A DNA stretch of 64,000 bases from positions 57,258,898 through 57,322,897 of the forward strand of contig OZ023205.1 of the NCBI GenBank assembly GCA_963995525.1, read 5' to 3'. Origin of the DNA: Escarpia spicata. Its lineage: Eukaryota; Annelida; Polychaeta; Sabellida; Siboglinidae. A program made the translations under genes and the position numbers. The notes under the pieces are model-generated. The model saw only the letters and a list, made by a program, of their open reading frames with translations, was not told where the DNA came from and ran no database searches. Below are positions 21,426 to 32,884 of this stretch, in pieces (positions within the stretch are counted from its first letter, which is position 1; every line of letters begins with the position of its first letter).

Positions 21426-22227
21426 TATTACCTAGTTATAGAATAGTAAGAATAATACTACAACTCGTAAGCAAAAGAAAAATATTAATAATTTACTTTT
21501 ATATTATATAAATATGAACTTTATGGATACGTCATATATTATCAAGTAGTGTAATGTATAAGTATATTGTTAAGTTGCATGTACAGCTTTATCACTAAAC
21601 CATGATAATAAACCTCATAGGGAGTGTATCACCTATACTTAAAGGAGATCAATCAACAAAACGAAAGAGGTGTAACAGAGAAAGACATGTCTCACCACGC
21701 ACGGTCTCTACAAACGTCAACTTCGATTGAGAACAAGATCTAACAAAAAAAACTACGAGTGGAACTACAGGGGGAAGGACGTGATCGTTCGCCGTGCCAC
21801 TGCAATGTCTCGTACCTTCGCACATTTTTAGCGAGTCAAAAATCGGGTGGTGTTCTGAGACACCCCCTAGATACAGTGATGTTATTAGGAATACGCTGAA
21901 TTTTAGTACAAACGTAGTCAAACAAGTGGAGAAGATGATCACATAGAAAACAAATGTATTAGAATTATAAATATCAACTTTATGAGAAATCTCGCTTAAT
22001 TATTACTAACTCCTAAATATGTGAAGTGATCGCATATCCAATGGGTCATTGGTTCAGTTGGTGTATTATTATTATATAGGCAACTATGCACGTACCGCAG
22101 GAAAACGACATTGTTAGCATTTGGAACATTACAAATAATTATGTATATCCATGAATTACAATAGACTGTGACCCCCTTTCTCCGTAACAAATGGCTTTGT
22201 TTACAGACACAAGCCGTCAAACGAGCT
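21426..22227. other. AT-rich flank shared with unit A
   Basis: From 21,678 the sequence matches 1,365-1,893. Positions 21,426-21,677 are AT-rich, with no recognised feature, and are absent from A. The minus-strand frames here carry no domain. Confidence 0.5.
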
Positions 22228-23042
22228 ACTGCAAGCAAGACGATAGTGCAACTGAGAAGTATATTCGCAGCATTTGGATTACCATGCGAGACAACAGACC
22301 TCGGTTCGCTTGCGAGGAATTTGGTCGTTTCTTGAGGTTGAATGACGTCAAGCATATACTGTGTCCAGATTACCACCCGGCGACGAACGGCCTCGCGGAG
22401 AGGATGTCGAAACATTCAAGAAGATGCTTGCAAAATCGAACAGCCATCTACCATTGCAGCAACGTCTGTCGGACATACTGCTCCAGTACCGAAACACACC
22501 GCATTCACTTACGATAAAACGCCGTCAGAGTTGTACCTGAACCGAGCGCCACGCACCAGACTTGCGATGTCGAAACTCAGTCTCGAAGCAGTAGTGCAAG
22601 ATCGGCAATTAAAGCAGAAACAACAGCATGTTGGAGCTCATTCACGCCTTCGCAAGTTCGACGTCTACTAGAGAGTGAGAGTCAGAAACATGACATGAGG
22701 AATGGAGAAGTGGACACTGGAACGGTCAGAGTTTTAGGGCCACTAACAATATTTGGTCTGACTGCCAGGAAACAGGAGGCGATCCGTTCATGTGGACCAC
22801 ATGGTCGCGAATGATGACCACCCAGCTACACCTGAAGGTTAGAGCGATGTCGCGACTGCACCTCCCATTGTCGTGACATCCGAGACAGAGCCTGTGGTGG
22901 TCGATCCAGAGGACAAACAGAAAAAGCACCAAATGCTAAGGCACCTAACGTGTTAGGGTCACCAACACCGACTGTCATTCAGTCGCCAGCTGCTATCAGG
23001 CGTTCATCACGAGCTATCAAACCTGTTGTTAAGTTGAATTTG
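22228..23042 (+). pseudogene. Ty3/gypsy integrase and polyprotein C-terminus, copy B
   Basis: Codons give SYCKQDDSATEKYIRSIWIT, NRPRFACEEFGRFLRLND, HPATNGLAER, then in another frame TPSELYLNRAPRTRLAMSKL and HSRLRKFDVY. The polyprotein ends VIQSPAAIRRSSRAIKP VVKLNL then TGA at 23,042. The zinc-binding segment and first Asp present in copy A are missing; the junction at 22,227 uses a short CT match. Copies A and B therefore preserve complementary parts of one ancestral fragment. Confidence 0.8.
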
Positions 23043-23195
23043 TGATTATCCACCCAGTAGACGTTACTAGCTGTAAATGTCCGTCCGTGTTTTGTAACGT
23101 TTCTGCAATGCACACCAGAGGCATTCTGGTACATCGCCAACCCGTGTAGTTGATTACTAATCGTAATCTGTATCTTAACCATGCAAACTCCACGT

Positions 23196-23331
23196 GTGTG
23201 TGCGTGTGTGCGTGTGTGCGTGTGTGCGTGTGTGCGTGTGTGCGTGTGTGCGTGTGTGCGTGTGTGCGTGTGTGCGTGTGTGCGTGTGTGCGTGTGTGCG
23301 TGTGTGCGTGTGCGCGTGTGTGTGTTTGTTT

Positions 23332-23370
<39 letters not shown>

Positions 23371-23505
23371 TGTGTGTGTGTGTGTGTGTTTGTGTGTGTG
23401 CGTGTGTGTGGGGGGGGGTGGGTGTGTGGGTGTGTGGGTGTGTGGGTGTGTGGGTGTGTGGGTGTGTGGGTGTGTGGGTGTGTGGGTGTGTGGGTGTGTG
23501 GGTGT
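23196..23505 (+). repeat. GTGTGTGC / GTGTGGGT minisatellite
   Basis: A run of about 14 TGTGTGCG units (23,196-23,312) is followed by TG with scattered A and C (23,313-23,410), then about ten GTGTGGGT units (23,411-23,505). Unit A has only a 50 bp impure tract at this spot (3,255-3,305). The long repetitive open frames on both strands are artefacts. Confidence 0.95.
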
Positions 23506-23539
23506 TAAAATTGAACCAAGAAAAAAACAACTGATTGTG

Positions 23540-24432
23540 TTTGTGTCCAAACACCGAATTCATCAGGTGAACGACCTGTCCCTCGTTATCGGGGGCAGAC
23601 TGCTACACGCTGAGCAATCCTATGAGAAATATTGGACTTAGTATAGACAGCGGCTTGACAACGGAGAAACAGGTGAATGCGATCTCCAAGTCCTGTTTCT
23701 ACCACATCCGAACTATTGGCAAAGTCAGATAATACATCGCAAATGACGCCTGTAAGATTCTAGTCTAGGCACTGGTAACATCTCGACTGGACTATGGAAA
23801 CGCGCTGCTGCAAGGTTTGCCTCAGGTTTACAGAACTGCGCTGATCGCCTAATCACCAGGACACGCAAGAGCGAACTACATTGGCTGTCAGTGAAATACC
23901 GGCTCAGCTTTAAGGTCAACACGTGTACTTATAAACTGCTGAACGGATTGGCACCGGCGTACATGAGTGACATTGTGCAGAAACATCAACCTACTCGTAC
24001 CTTAAGATCAACGGAGAAGTCACTTCTCGTCGTATCTGTGCTGCGGACAGTAACTTATTGTGAACGTTGTTTCAGGGGACACGCGGCCATACTATGGAAC
24101 GACTTGCATGAGAACATTACACAACTGAACACTCTCAGCTCTTTCAAGAGACATTTAAAAACATATCTTTAAACTGGCGTACGTACGACTGACGTGATCG
24201 AGTCACGCTCTCGTTTTAATGACTCAGTGATTTATTCGTAATGTTTTATTCATGTGTGTGTATTATAAATAATTTACTTTATGTATTTATTTGTTATGCT
24301 TAAATCAATTATTTTACACTAGTTATATTTAAATAATCTATATTTTATAGTTTTATTTAATTTATGCTGCTTTTTGTAAAGCGTCAAGTGGATTCGGGCG
24401 CTGTATAAATTCCGATATTATTATTACTATTA
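23540..24432 (+). mobile_element. CR1/L2-like LINE 3' half
   Basis: Shifted codons give NDLSLVIGGRLLHAEQS, GLTTEKQVNAISKSCFYHIR, ALVTSRLDYGNALLQGLP, KYRLSFKVNTCTYKLLNGLA and SFKRHLKTYL then stop at 24,172. The 3' UTR ends GGGCGCTGTATAAATTCCGA followed by an ATT array (24,413-24,430). It is a 5'-truncated dead copy. Unit A retains only the UTR (5,863-6,090). Confidence 0.8.
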
Positions 24433-24849
24433 AATGACTGGTTGATTGCCTACGGTGCCTTTTCGTCATTTGATGCACCATTTCGTAATACAAAGCCATG
24501 GGAACCAAAGAAGTGTCGTATTATTTGTTTCACACAGTTGTGCAGTCTAAAGATGTCAGTTAATAAACAACGAACATACGCTAATTTTCAATACCTATAG
24601 CTTACAGTCATAATCACAGTCGCTAGATGCACGTGGGATGCGATGGTGGCACTCAGAACATCGCACTCTCAATCGAATCGTTTTGATACCGTTTCGAACC
24701 TTGTGCAAGTTCGTTCACTCCACGCTGTCCCAGTTCACTCAGCTGTATGAGTGAGTACAATGCTATATATAGACATCGGAAGGTATTTGTGAAAGAATAG
24801 TATTCTCGCACCAATTGCAGTGTATCCGACGGCGTCCCAGGTAAGCCGA

Positions 24850-24955
24850 GATGGTCTTCAATTGAACATTTATGCCAGGGGGTGAAGTGTAAAGCGCTTT
24901 GAGCACATCTAAGGACTGCTTGGCATGTTATAAAAGAACATACATTTTACATAGA
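24850..24955 (+). mobile_element. LINE 3' tail, family T (unit B)
   Basis: GTAAAGCGCTTTGAGCACAT, then CTAAGGACTGCTTGGCATG and TTATAAAAGAACATAC. It is the partner of 6,540-6,645 in unit A. Confidence 0.55.
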
Positions 24956-25157
24956 GTCCAGTGAATGTTGTTTTTGGACTAAAATAAAGCGAACGTTGTG
25001 GAATGCTGTGCCAAACAGATTGCAACCTGCGCTTGGCATGTTTGATCAGACGAGGGTACAGTTCCGTCGGCAAATGCATGCTACAGATCGAACTCCTTGG
25101 AGGTCGTCTTGAGTATCAAGGAGTCGCACGGCAATTCGATAAGTTAGCTCATTGCAT

Positions 25158-25265
<108 letters not shown>

Positions 25266-25689
25266 CTAACGACGCGTCGTTGATCTCCTAATGGAAGATA
25301 TGAACAATTATCTTTCTGTTGCGAGCTCTCAATAGTAGGCCTATACATATGTGTCCGGATTTCCAGGGTTTTTTCTGGGGTACTGCTACGTATCCGTTGT
25401 TGGCGTTCGGCAGTAGCATCGTGATATCGAAAGCGGAGACGAATTGTAAAATCTCATTGATGTTTTCTCACCTACATCTGCTGATTGTGCGGGTGCTAGT
25501 AGTAGTAATAATAATAAAAATATTTAATATTTGTAGGGCGCAATATCCATAATATGCTCAAAGCGCTATACAATAAAATTCAATCAGGCGATTCAATGTA
25601 TACTAATAAAACCTGCAATCAAATACAGTTACTTATATTAAAACTATTAATTAAATAAATAAATAAAATTAGATAAATTATAAATTTGA

Positions 25690-25990
25690 CTTATTATTAC
25701 TCAATTTACATATATGCATATACATACCGATACATACATACACACACCCACGCACCCACGCACCCACGCACCCACGCACGCATACATCAATAAATACTGA
25801 TACAGGCACTCAAAATAATATATATATATATATATATATAATATATATATATGAATGAATGAATGAACGTTTATTCAACAACAACAACAACATAATACAT
25901 GCACAGTATGGTTTGCTGCTGCTGCTGCTGAAAGGACATAGCTGAAGTCATAGACTTATGTGTTGCTATGCCCTACTCGAATATATATAT
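25690..25990. repeat. Microsatellite cluster and inverted R2 copy
   Basis: ACATAC/CACGCACC words (25,690-25,790), a TA array (25,818-25,851) and GAATGAAT units precede CGTTTATTCAACAACAACAA and a GCT-trinucleotide run. The part from 25,856 to 25,990 is the reverse complement of 8,430-8,552. Confidence 0.8.
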
Positions 25991-26319
25991 AAGTAACATG
26001 TGCAGTAAAATATCCTCAAATGAAATGAAATATTAAACATGTCAGCAGTATTGAGCTTTGAACATATGCGTCTTTAGTGTCTTTCTGAACGCCGACAGAG
26101 TACTGCTGCATTACACTTCCAATACGAACGACTTGATGCCGACCGGACAAGTAAGATCTGAACCACTCAAGCGCAGCGCAAGTGACACCGAATCTGTGAG
26201 TGAGTCTGCTCAATAGAATGCCGTGGTCAATGGTGTCGAAAGCGGCGGTCAAGTCAAGCATAACCAACACAACAACACAGCCACGGTCTACTGCAGACAG
26301 AATGTCATTGTGTACTTTA

Positions 26320-26920
26320 ACAAGATTTAACAAGATTGCCACCCAGAGAATTAACTCTAGATGGCAGGTGGACAAGGAAGCACTTTGGCTTATCGAGAGT
26401 CCAACCCTCTTACATATGTGTATCCCGCCCTTCTGAGGTATGTGTCGATTTTATTTAAAAAACATATTCACGCTACTAGCACCCACACAATCAGCAGATA
26501 ATCTGTTCCATTCATGTACAGTCCTTTGTGAAAATGAGAACTTTCTTATATCTAATCTACTCTGCTCCTTTTCTAATGTAACTTCATGTCCTCTAGTCCT
26601 TCTATCTTTCTTAACTGAGAAAAAAATACTTCTATCAATATTTTCATAACCATTCATTATTTTAAACACTTCTATCTGATCTCCTCCCAATCTCCTGGTC
26701 TCTAGTTTTGTTGAACTATATTCTTTTAGGCGAATTTCATAATTAAGATCCTTCAGTTTTTGTATCATTTTAGTTGCTCTCCTCTGTACTCTTTCTAGCA
26801 TATGTATGTCCTTCTTGCGATATGGCCTCCACGCTTGTATACAATATTCTAAATGAGGCCTCACTATTGTTTTATACAGCGGTATTATTAGTTCTTTTTT
26901 CCTTATAAGCAGAGTCGTTT
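26320..26920 (-). mobile_element. CR1/Rex1-type LINE, 5'-truncated insertion
   Basis: It corresponds to the last 450 bp of ORF2 plus 3' UTR of the element at 60,600-64,000. It is inserted in the CR1/L2-like LINE between TGTACTTTA and AGCAGAGTCG, where unit A reads TGTACTTTAAGCTGAGCC. The 3' end on the minus strand is CAATCTTGTTAAATCTTGTT AAA, a short tandem tail instead of poly(A). Confidence 0.8.
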
Positions 26921-27704
26921 CAGTTGAGTGATCTTGTCGATATGCCGATTGAAACTGGTCGTGCAAGTTGTTCTCTTGCATGTGGACATTCAGCTGTTTT
27001 GCTACAACGCGCTCGATTACTTTAGAGAGAAATGTTGGATTCGATAAAGGTCGATAATTATGCATTGATTCTGAATTTAGTCCAGCCTTCTTGATTAATG
27101 GCGAGATACAGCCAGTCTTGTATTTATCTGCAACAACGGACTCGTGCGAATCAATTAAGCTGACCAGCATATGATCGTATTGATCAACCAGTTCTTCTAC
27201 GTTCAGCAAGTTAAGATCATCCGAACGGAACAGTGGAATGTCTTGTCGAAAAGACACTGCATCAATGGTGCGTAACTTACGATATTTGATTTTCATCAAA
27301 CCAGTGCGATGTTGAACAATGTATATGTTGAAACTCCCCGCAAAATGGTCAGAAAGGCCCGTGTCCCTAACGGTAACATTTCGAACAAGGGGTTCGTCCG
27401 TGCTGCGGGTCATGAGTACATCCAAAGTGTGTCCTTTCCTGTGGGTTGGCCCGCGAACATGCAACACCATTCCTGTGGCATTCACAAAATTGATCAGTCG
27501 CCGTGCTTGAACATTTGCAGCGTTGTCAATATAAAAGTTAAAATCTCCCATGATAGTCCAGGTCCAGGTTTTATGGCATGCTAGTCGATGAAACGGCCCC
27601 ATTCTTAAAAAAACACAGTTGCTGACAAACCATTTTTCACTGTTGGCGGCGGGCGGTAAATAACAACGATTCTCATGGATGACGTAGGTGTTTTCGGCCG
27701 GCAC
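26451..27704 (-). pseudogene. 417-codon chimeric LINE ORF (CR1/L2-like plus CR1/Rex1-type)
   Basis: This is the longest open frame in the window. Residues from about 50 are the CR1/L2-like endonuclease end: IMGDFNFYIDNAANVQ, THRKGHTLDVLMTRS, LSDHFAG. An RT finger region follows: GCISPLIKKAGLN, PTFLSKVIERVVAKQLN, DQFQSAYRQDHSTETT. At about residue 263 it switches to the thumb and C-terminus of a different LINE (KKELIIPLYKTIVRPHLEYC, ERVQRRATKMI, RRLGGDQIEVFKIMNGYENI, SFSQRTVHEWNRL), ending SSVNMFFK. Unit A shows the uninterrupted site near 8,752. The RT catalytic core is missing, so this is a fortuitous in-frame fusion, not a working RT. Confidence 0.85.
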
Positions 27705-28574
27705 TTGATGTGTTCAAACGATCGAAACGCATCGGTATCCTGTTTGTGTAAGACGATTTCGGATTTATGGATAATAATGACACCGCCCCCTTTGCCGGTA
27801 GGGCGAGGCGCGGGCTTGATGGAACATTTGGTATAATATTTGTTATCACACTGGCGTCGCTCGAAGGCTTCAACGACGTTTTGCATATCGCGAGATTACA
27901 TCGAGATGGTTTTCAAGTATATGATCCGCAATGGCGAGTGTTTTGTTCCGACACGATTGTGCGTTAACGTGGCATACTCGTACGCCTTGATCGTGCTGTA
28001 TAGGTTTATACAATGGTAAAGTTATTAATTTGGGTACATTTCGGCTTGGTTGTGGCAACGTCGGTACTCTTGCGTAGTGAATTATTGTCCCGATCTGTTT
28101 TGCGACTTTACGACCGCCACGGTGTTTACGTCTCGTAGACGAACGCTTGAAGATACCTGGTTGCATTTGCGGAAGTTGACAACAACCTTGTCCTAGAATA
28201 ACGCACAACTGACGCCATTGTTGACACATACGCGTGCTGAAGTGCGTCTTGCGTCACTGCGTATCATCGGCGGTTGCACAGAAGTTGTTCGTCGTCCGGT
28301 GTTATCCAAGAATAGACCACAGCGTTCTGCTTGACAAGTTTGCAACCGGTTCTCAAGGCAAGTGTAGACGAATGTCGATTGAAAACCCTAACAGTCCGCC
28401 ATCAGTAATCATTTTCAAGGAAAATATAAACGTCCGAAGTAATGTATGTACCTTTGTACACGCACCTGAGAAATATTAAAACGTTCCTTGAATTGAAATA
28501 CGTCAAACTTGTATCAATAAGACAGCTGTCGTGGGAGCTACTGCCAAGCACAACACCCCAATACAATGTTATGC

Positions 28575-28760
28575 CATGAATATGTTTAAAAATAAAATCG
28601 ACACACACCTCAGAAGGGCGGTATACATGTAGATAAAAAAGGGTTGAACGCTCGATAAGCCAAAAGTTTCCCTGTCTACCTGCCATCTAGAGTTAATTAT
28701 CTGCGTGGCAATCTTGTTAAATAACCTGAAGTTATGCGGACGCAGCGGTAAAAAAACTGT
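28575..28760 (+). mobile_element. CR1/Rex1-type LINE 3' end fragment (unit B)
   Basis: AATATGTTTAAAAATAAAAT, then CGACACACACCTCAGAAGGG and the shared UTR (CTGCCATCTAGAGTTAATTA, GGCAATCTTGTTAAATAACC). It is the partner of 10,445-10,640. Confidence 0.7.
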
Positions 28761-28764
28761 CAAT

Positions 28765-29310
28765 AACAACCCCCATCTTCTGATGTCACAGTTGTGTCAG
28801 TTAAGCAAGTGGAGAAACTGAAGAAAAGTTGAAGTGAAGATACAGCGACATGGCACAGCGGCAAAAACTTGTTTTAATAGACCCCCCCCCCCCGCCCGTC
28901 TTCCCATTTCATCAGTTGAGACGAGGTAGGAAGCAACGCTAAAGAGAGCGAGAAGACGCATTTTCAACAGCACCTCCACCATACTCGCCTTCACCTCCCA
29001 GTCTTCCGATGTCATCAGTCGAACAGAGACAGTGGAGAAGCTGAAGTTACGGCGGTGCAGCAGCAACACATTTTCTGCGACTACAGCATTTGGTTCGGCT
29101 CAAATCGAGAAACCCTCAACTACACCTTAAGTTAAGCCTTAAGACTCACAAAAATGTCTGATTACACCCCCGCGAGGTTCACAAAAACTCATTGAGGCTC
29201 ACAAAACGCTTCCAATTATATACCAACCAACCCCACCCCCTCCACTGCAACAGCAACACGTCTTTGGATGCAGGTTTTTCTTTGTGCGACAAATAGTGGC
29301 GATACATCAC
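28765..29310 (-). repeat. Dispersed repeat R1, inverted units (unit B)
   Basis: The minus strand shows GACTGATGACATCGGAAGAC, GGGAGGTGAAGGCGAG and TGCTGTTGAAAATG, plus a second unit with TGACATCAGAAGATGG. A C-run (28,883-28,893) lies inside. It is the partner of 10,640-11,196. Confidence 0.6.
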
Positions 29311-29474
29311 GGGGCTTTATTAATCAAGGTTAGAGGGAAATGCTTGTAGTTCCAACATATGAGACCACTGCTACCAGCAGTCCACGGGACAGCAGTCTCA
29401 GGTCTGCTGAATTGGAATAAAACGTAAGAAAGTTCATTCCAGCACGACACAGACGCCTACAAACAATTATAGCT

Positions 29475-29680
29475 GTTGATGGGACGGTATAGTTGTTTGA
29501 GTGTCAACATAGTGTGCTCGCGAGATCACTCAGAATAGCCTCAACTAGTTAGTTTATGGGTATATGTCAACAACATCCCAATAAAAACTATTGCACGTAA
29601 TATTTTATCATACCTGTATAGACGTATGTTACGTGTAAACATCGAATCAAAACAGACATGCAAATAATATAGTAATTGTT
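29475..29680. other. B-specific 205 bp segment
   Basis: Absent from unit A, where AACAATCATAGTTGTTGTTA runs straight on (11,703). The flanking TAGTTGTT/ATAGTAATTGTTATAG words look like a duplicated target, but I cannot define ends. No coding content. Confidence 0.4.
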
Positions 29681-29721
29681 ATAGATCTAGGCTCTCCATG
29701 CATAATCTTTGCGCATCATCT

Positions 29722-29722
29722 T

Positions 29723-29805
<83 letters not shown>

Positions 29806-29870
29806 CTCACGCACGCACACAAACACGCACGCACGCACGCTCACACGCACACACGCACAAAAACACACAC
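29722..29870 (+). repeat. ACGC tetranucleotide array (unit B)
   Basis: About 22 nearly perfect CACG units, then ACAC/ACGC mixed units. It is longer than the partner array at 11,774-11,866. Confidence 0.95.
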
Positions 29871-30167
29871 CGTGACGTATGGCCTTCGTTCACATTTTAC
29901 AACATTTACGTACAAGGCGTACTAATTCTGAGACCCCCTCTATCCCCTGAATTAATGGCCTACAGCCACCCTGAACACATTGACATTGTGACCAGAGGAG
30001 GAACAATTACTATACCGAATTGATAAAGCGCTCTTTTCGTACATAAAAGCCTGCTCAAAAGCGCAGTACACAATTAATAGAATAATCATAGACAGTAAAA
30101 ACAAAGCATAAAAACGATAGCATGATAAAAAATGAAATATCATAGAAGATTGGATATAATTAGATGA

Positions 30168-30171
<4 letters not shown>

Positions 30172-30232
<61 letters not shown>
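30172..30232. repeat. TA microsatellite
   Basis: About 60 bp of pure TA just past the right edge of unit B (30,138). Confidence 0.95.
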
Positions 30233-30236
<4 letters not shown>

Positions 30237-30442
30237 ATATTAAAATACACACGCCCTCCATAGCAGGAACTCATGATCTGATGCCGAGTCTTGCACAGTT
30301 TCAGAATAGTTGTATAACGATTTGTGAGCGGGGCTTGTGTACCAGCGACGCTGGCTATTGAGATGAAAGTACGTTCATTTGGCGATCAATGCTCAGACCA
30401 AAGGCAAATGTACATAATAATTTGCCAAGAAAGGAGGACTTT

Positions 30443-30448
30443 CTGTGT

Positions 30449-30479
<31 letters not shown>

Positions 30480-30595
30480 CGTGCGTACGTGTGTGTCCGC
30501 GCATGTGCGTGTGGGTGTGTGCGAGTGTGTGTGCGTATGCGTGTGCGTGTGCGTGCGCGTGCGCGTGCGCGTGCGCGTGCGCGTGTGTGTGTGTT
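30443..30595 (+). repeat. TG/GCGT microsatellite
   Basis: A TG array passes into TGCGTGCGCG units, a Z-DNA-prone tract. The three open frames across it on both strands are compositional artefacts. Confidence 0.95.
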
Positions 30596-30639
30596 GATGA
30601 TGTTGGTGTACTGTTCCTGCGACATAAATAGTCTGGGGG

Positions 30640-30830
30640 ACATCTTAATGTCGCAATCAGTCCCCGCAAAGTTTCCTCCATCCCGTGCGGTCTTCCGCCA
30701 GCTCTCTCAGAGTATTGATGTCATTGCGCGACCTCAGCCTGACGCCCGTCACTCTGAGGTCCGGGTGCAGTAGGCTTAGCAGGTTGGTGGTGGGTCTGCC
30801 GACTCGGCCTCTGTACCGGCATTATATACA
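30640..30830 (-). mobile_element. LINE ORF2 C-terminal fragment
   Basis: The minus strand reads YRGRVGRPTTNLLSLLHPDL, VTGVRLRSRNDINTLRELAE and DRTGWRKLCGD, the arginine-rich, W-containing end of LINE ORF2 proteins. It is a short 5'-truncated copy. Confidence 0.65.
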
Positions 30831-30854
30831 CTATACTAATAGAGGATTCTATAA

Positions 30855-31160
30855 AAGTAAAAAGTAAAGATAAGTTCTTATATAGCGCAGTATCCAGTCC
30901 ACAGGACTGCTCAAAGCACTTTTCACTTTACCACCGGCGGACCTGTTCAATCAGACATCAACGCGACTCGATGTATTTTGGATGCACCAGCCTGTCAAAT
31001 TCGATTATAAAGCAGCGTTGATTAAGGATTGGTTAAAGAGCGGTACATACGCACATTTGCTTGAAGACCGAATTGGATGTATGTATGTATGTATGTATGT
31101 TTAGTGGAAATTCATTCCATAATTTAACGCCATTAAATTTAAAAGATTTGCTCCCCTGGC
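30855..31160 (-). mobile_element. LINE 3' fragment with family T tail
   Basis: The minus strand gives SKSFKFNGVKLWNEFPLN, an ORF2 C-terminal motif, then an ATGT tetranucleotide run (31,076-31,101), then the family T 3' end (AGTGCTTTGAGCAGTCCTGT ... CGCTATATAAGAACTTATC). This links tail T to a LINE. Confidence 0.65.
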
Positions 31161-31164
31161 CCTT

Positions 31165-32134
31165 GACATAATAATAATAAACAATAAAATACGAAATGTG
31201 TATAGCGCCATAATCACATAGTGCTCTATGGCGCTTTACAATACACTGATAATTCCACTAAACATGTAAATCATAAAATAGTATATTAAGTAATTTAAGA
31301 ACAGATTAACTAGGAATCGTATATCGAATTAAATAGTTAAAAAGTTATTTAAATATACGGGTGTTATACTTAAAATGTATATATGGAATAAATCATTTAA
31401 TAATAATATTTAGTTATTACACTAACAGTTATAAGGATCAAGTGGGATTAAAATATTAAGATGATATATTATAAGCATGGAATAAAATAAAATAGACTAA
31501 TAATAATAATAATAAATATATTAGGTGAGATTGATTAAAACCGTAAGACATGTATTGTTCAGGCATAAATCATATTCCTGCCCGAATAGGAAGGTTTTTT
31601 AGCTGTCATTGAAAGCTGATGCAGCTGTTAGAGTTTCTGATGGTAGCAGGCAAACTGTTCCACAAAGTCGACGTTGCTTTGGAGAAAGTCCGATCTCCGT
31701 ATGTGACTGGACGAGTTCGTAGCACAGTCACCAAGGTTGTAGATTCAGATCGCAGAGAACGTATTGGTCTGTACAAATAATAGACAGCAGTTCGCTCAAA
31801 TACAGTGGTGCTTGGTGGTGTACCACACGGTAGGTATGTGACATGATCTTATATTGTATTCGACGATGGACTGGACGCCAGGGAAGCTCCTTTAGAACGG
31901 GAGTGATATGCGAGCGGCGGCTGGTTCTTGTGATTATACGCGCGCATGCATTCTGCAGACGCCGCATTTCCGCAAGTTGATTCACTGGCAGGCCATGCAG
32001 TAAGGAATTAAAGTAATCAAGTCTTGATGTTATGAGAGCATGAACAAGTGTCTTCGCTGCGTCATATGGGTGAGGTATCGACGGATTCTTCCGATGTTTC
32101 TAACGTGGTAATATCCAGTTCGGCATAAGGGATG
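31165..32134 (-). mobile_element. CR1/L2-like LINE, 5'-truncated
   Basis: The minus strand reads YYHVRNIGRIRRYLT at the 5' edge, then ALVHA-type thumb, LPVNQLAEMRRLQNACARII, RRSHITPVLKELPWRPVHRR and APLYLSELL, then UTR and GCGCCATAGAGCACTATGTG ... GGCGCTATACACATTTCGTA with a TTATTA tail at 31,165-31,195. The 5' break at 32,134 falls exactly at the start of a 299 bp direct repeat. Confidence 0.8.
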
Positions 32135-32433
32135 TTTACGCAAGGCACCAACACAACACCAGGTAGAATGAAAATGGCCAGGATTGATTTTTAATATTTT
32201 AAACGTGAAAACATGCAATATTTACAACAAATGTGGGCCAATGGAGGTCCTCATACATTGCGTCGTTTACCTAAACATCACACGACAAGAGGCCCACATT
32301 ATGGGTATGAACAATAATATACGGAAATTAAACAATGATCCACGAATCACGTGGTACAATGATTATATAAATATATCAGTATTGTAGCTAATAAGGTTTT
32401 ATATAATATCCAGAGAGGTGGGGCCATTCCGCC
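32135..32433 (+). repeat. 299 bp direct repeat, left copy
   Basis: TTTACGCAAGGCACCAACAC to CAGAGAGGTGGGGCCATTCC is repeated at 32,885-33,183 with only a few differences, separated by about 450 bp. An inner word (TGGTACAATGATTATATAAA) repeats a further time at 32,446. The layout resembles short LTRs or a duplicated non-autonomous element. No coding domain lies between. Confidence 0.8.
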
Positions 32434-32884
32434 GATCCACAAATGTGGTACAATGATTATATAAATACATCAATATTGTAGCTATATATATATGTTATAT
32501 ATATTCCGCCCCTATAACGATACCAGTTTTATTCGGAAGAACCTAAATATGGTAGGTGGGGAGGGAGGCGGAATTCAATTTCGTTATCGGGAACTGGAAT
32601 ACGGGAAACTTGTTTGGATACGTCCGCTCACTTGAGAACCTAGATCGTTGTGTGCTGCAATTGCCCCGCGCACAAGTTACGCGGTCTTTCTGCGCTATGC
32701 TGATTGGCTGGGAGTTTACCCTGTATTACTATGCAGTTGTCATGCAACAGCTGCGGCTGTATGGGTAATCTACATATCGGACCCTGACCTGGTTAAAGTC
32801 CACCTCACCCACAAAGGGTGGCTCATATCAGTAGTGATGCCACCTCGCGTAAAGATCAGTATGAAATCTAATTTCATACCTAAA

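Larger units (their letters stand above)
25497..28200 (-). mobile_element. CR1/L2-like LINE, copy B, with nested insertion
   Basis: This is the paralogue of 7,096-10,218. It is read leftward from a basic leader (near 28,130), through endonuclease (about 28,010-27,330) and RT pieces, to a TTA tail at 25,497-25,520. It lacks the segment matching 7,341-8,552, which covers most of the RT palm, thumb and C-terminus. It carries a CR1/Rex1-type LINE at about 26,320-26,920, extra microsatellites (25,690-25,855) and an inverted R2 copy (25,856-25,990). Confidence 0.85.

Noticed and set aside
22979..23641. Long repetitive ORFs up to 194 codons
   Set aside because: Pure product of the GT minisatellite in several frames; no protein domain.
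30324..30773. 149-codon ORF with CVCV and RARARA runs
   Set aside because: Caused by the TG/GCGT array; flanking codons belong to a minus-strand LINE fragment.
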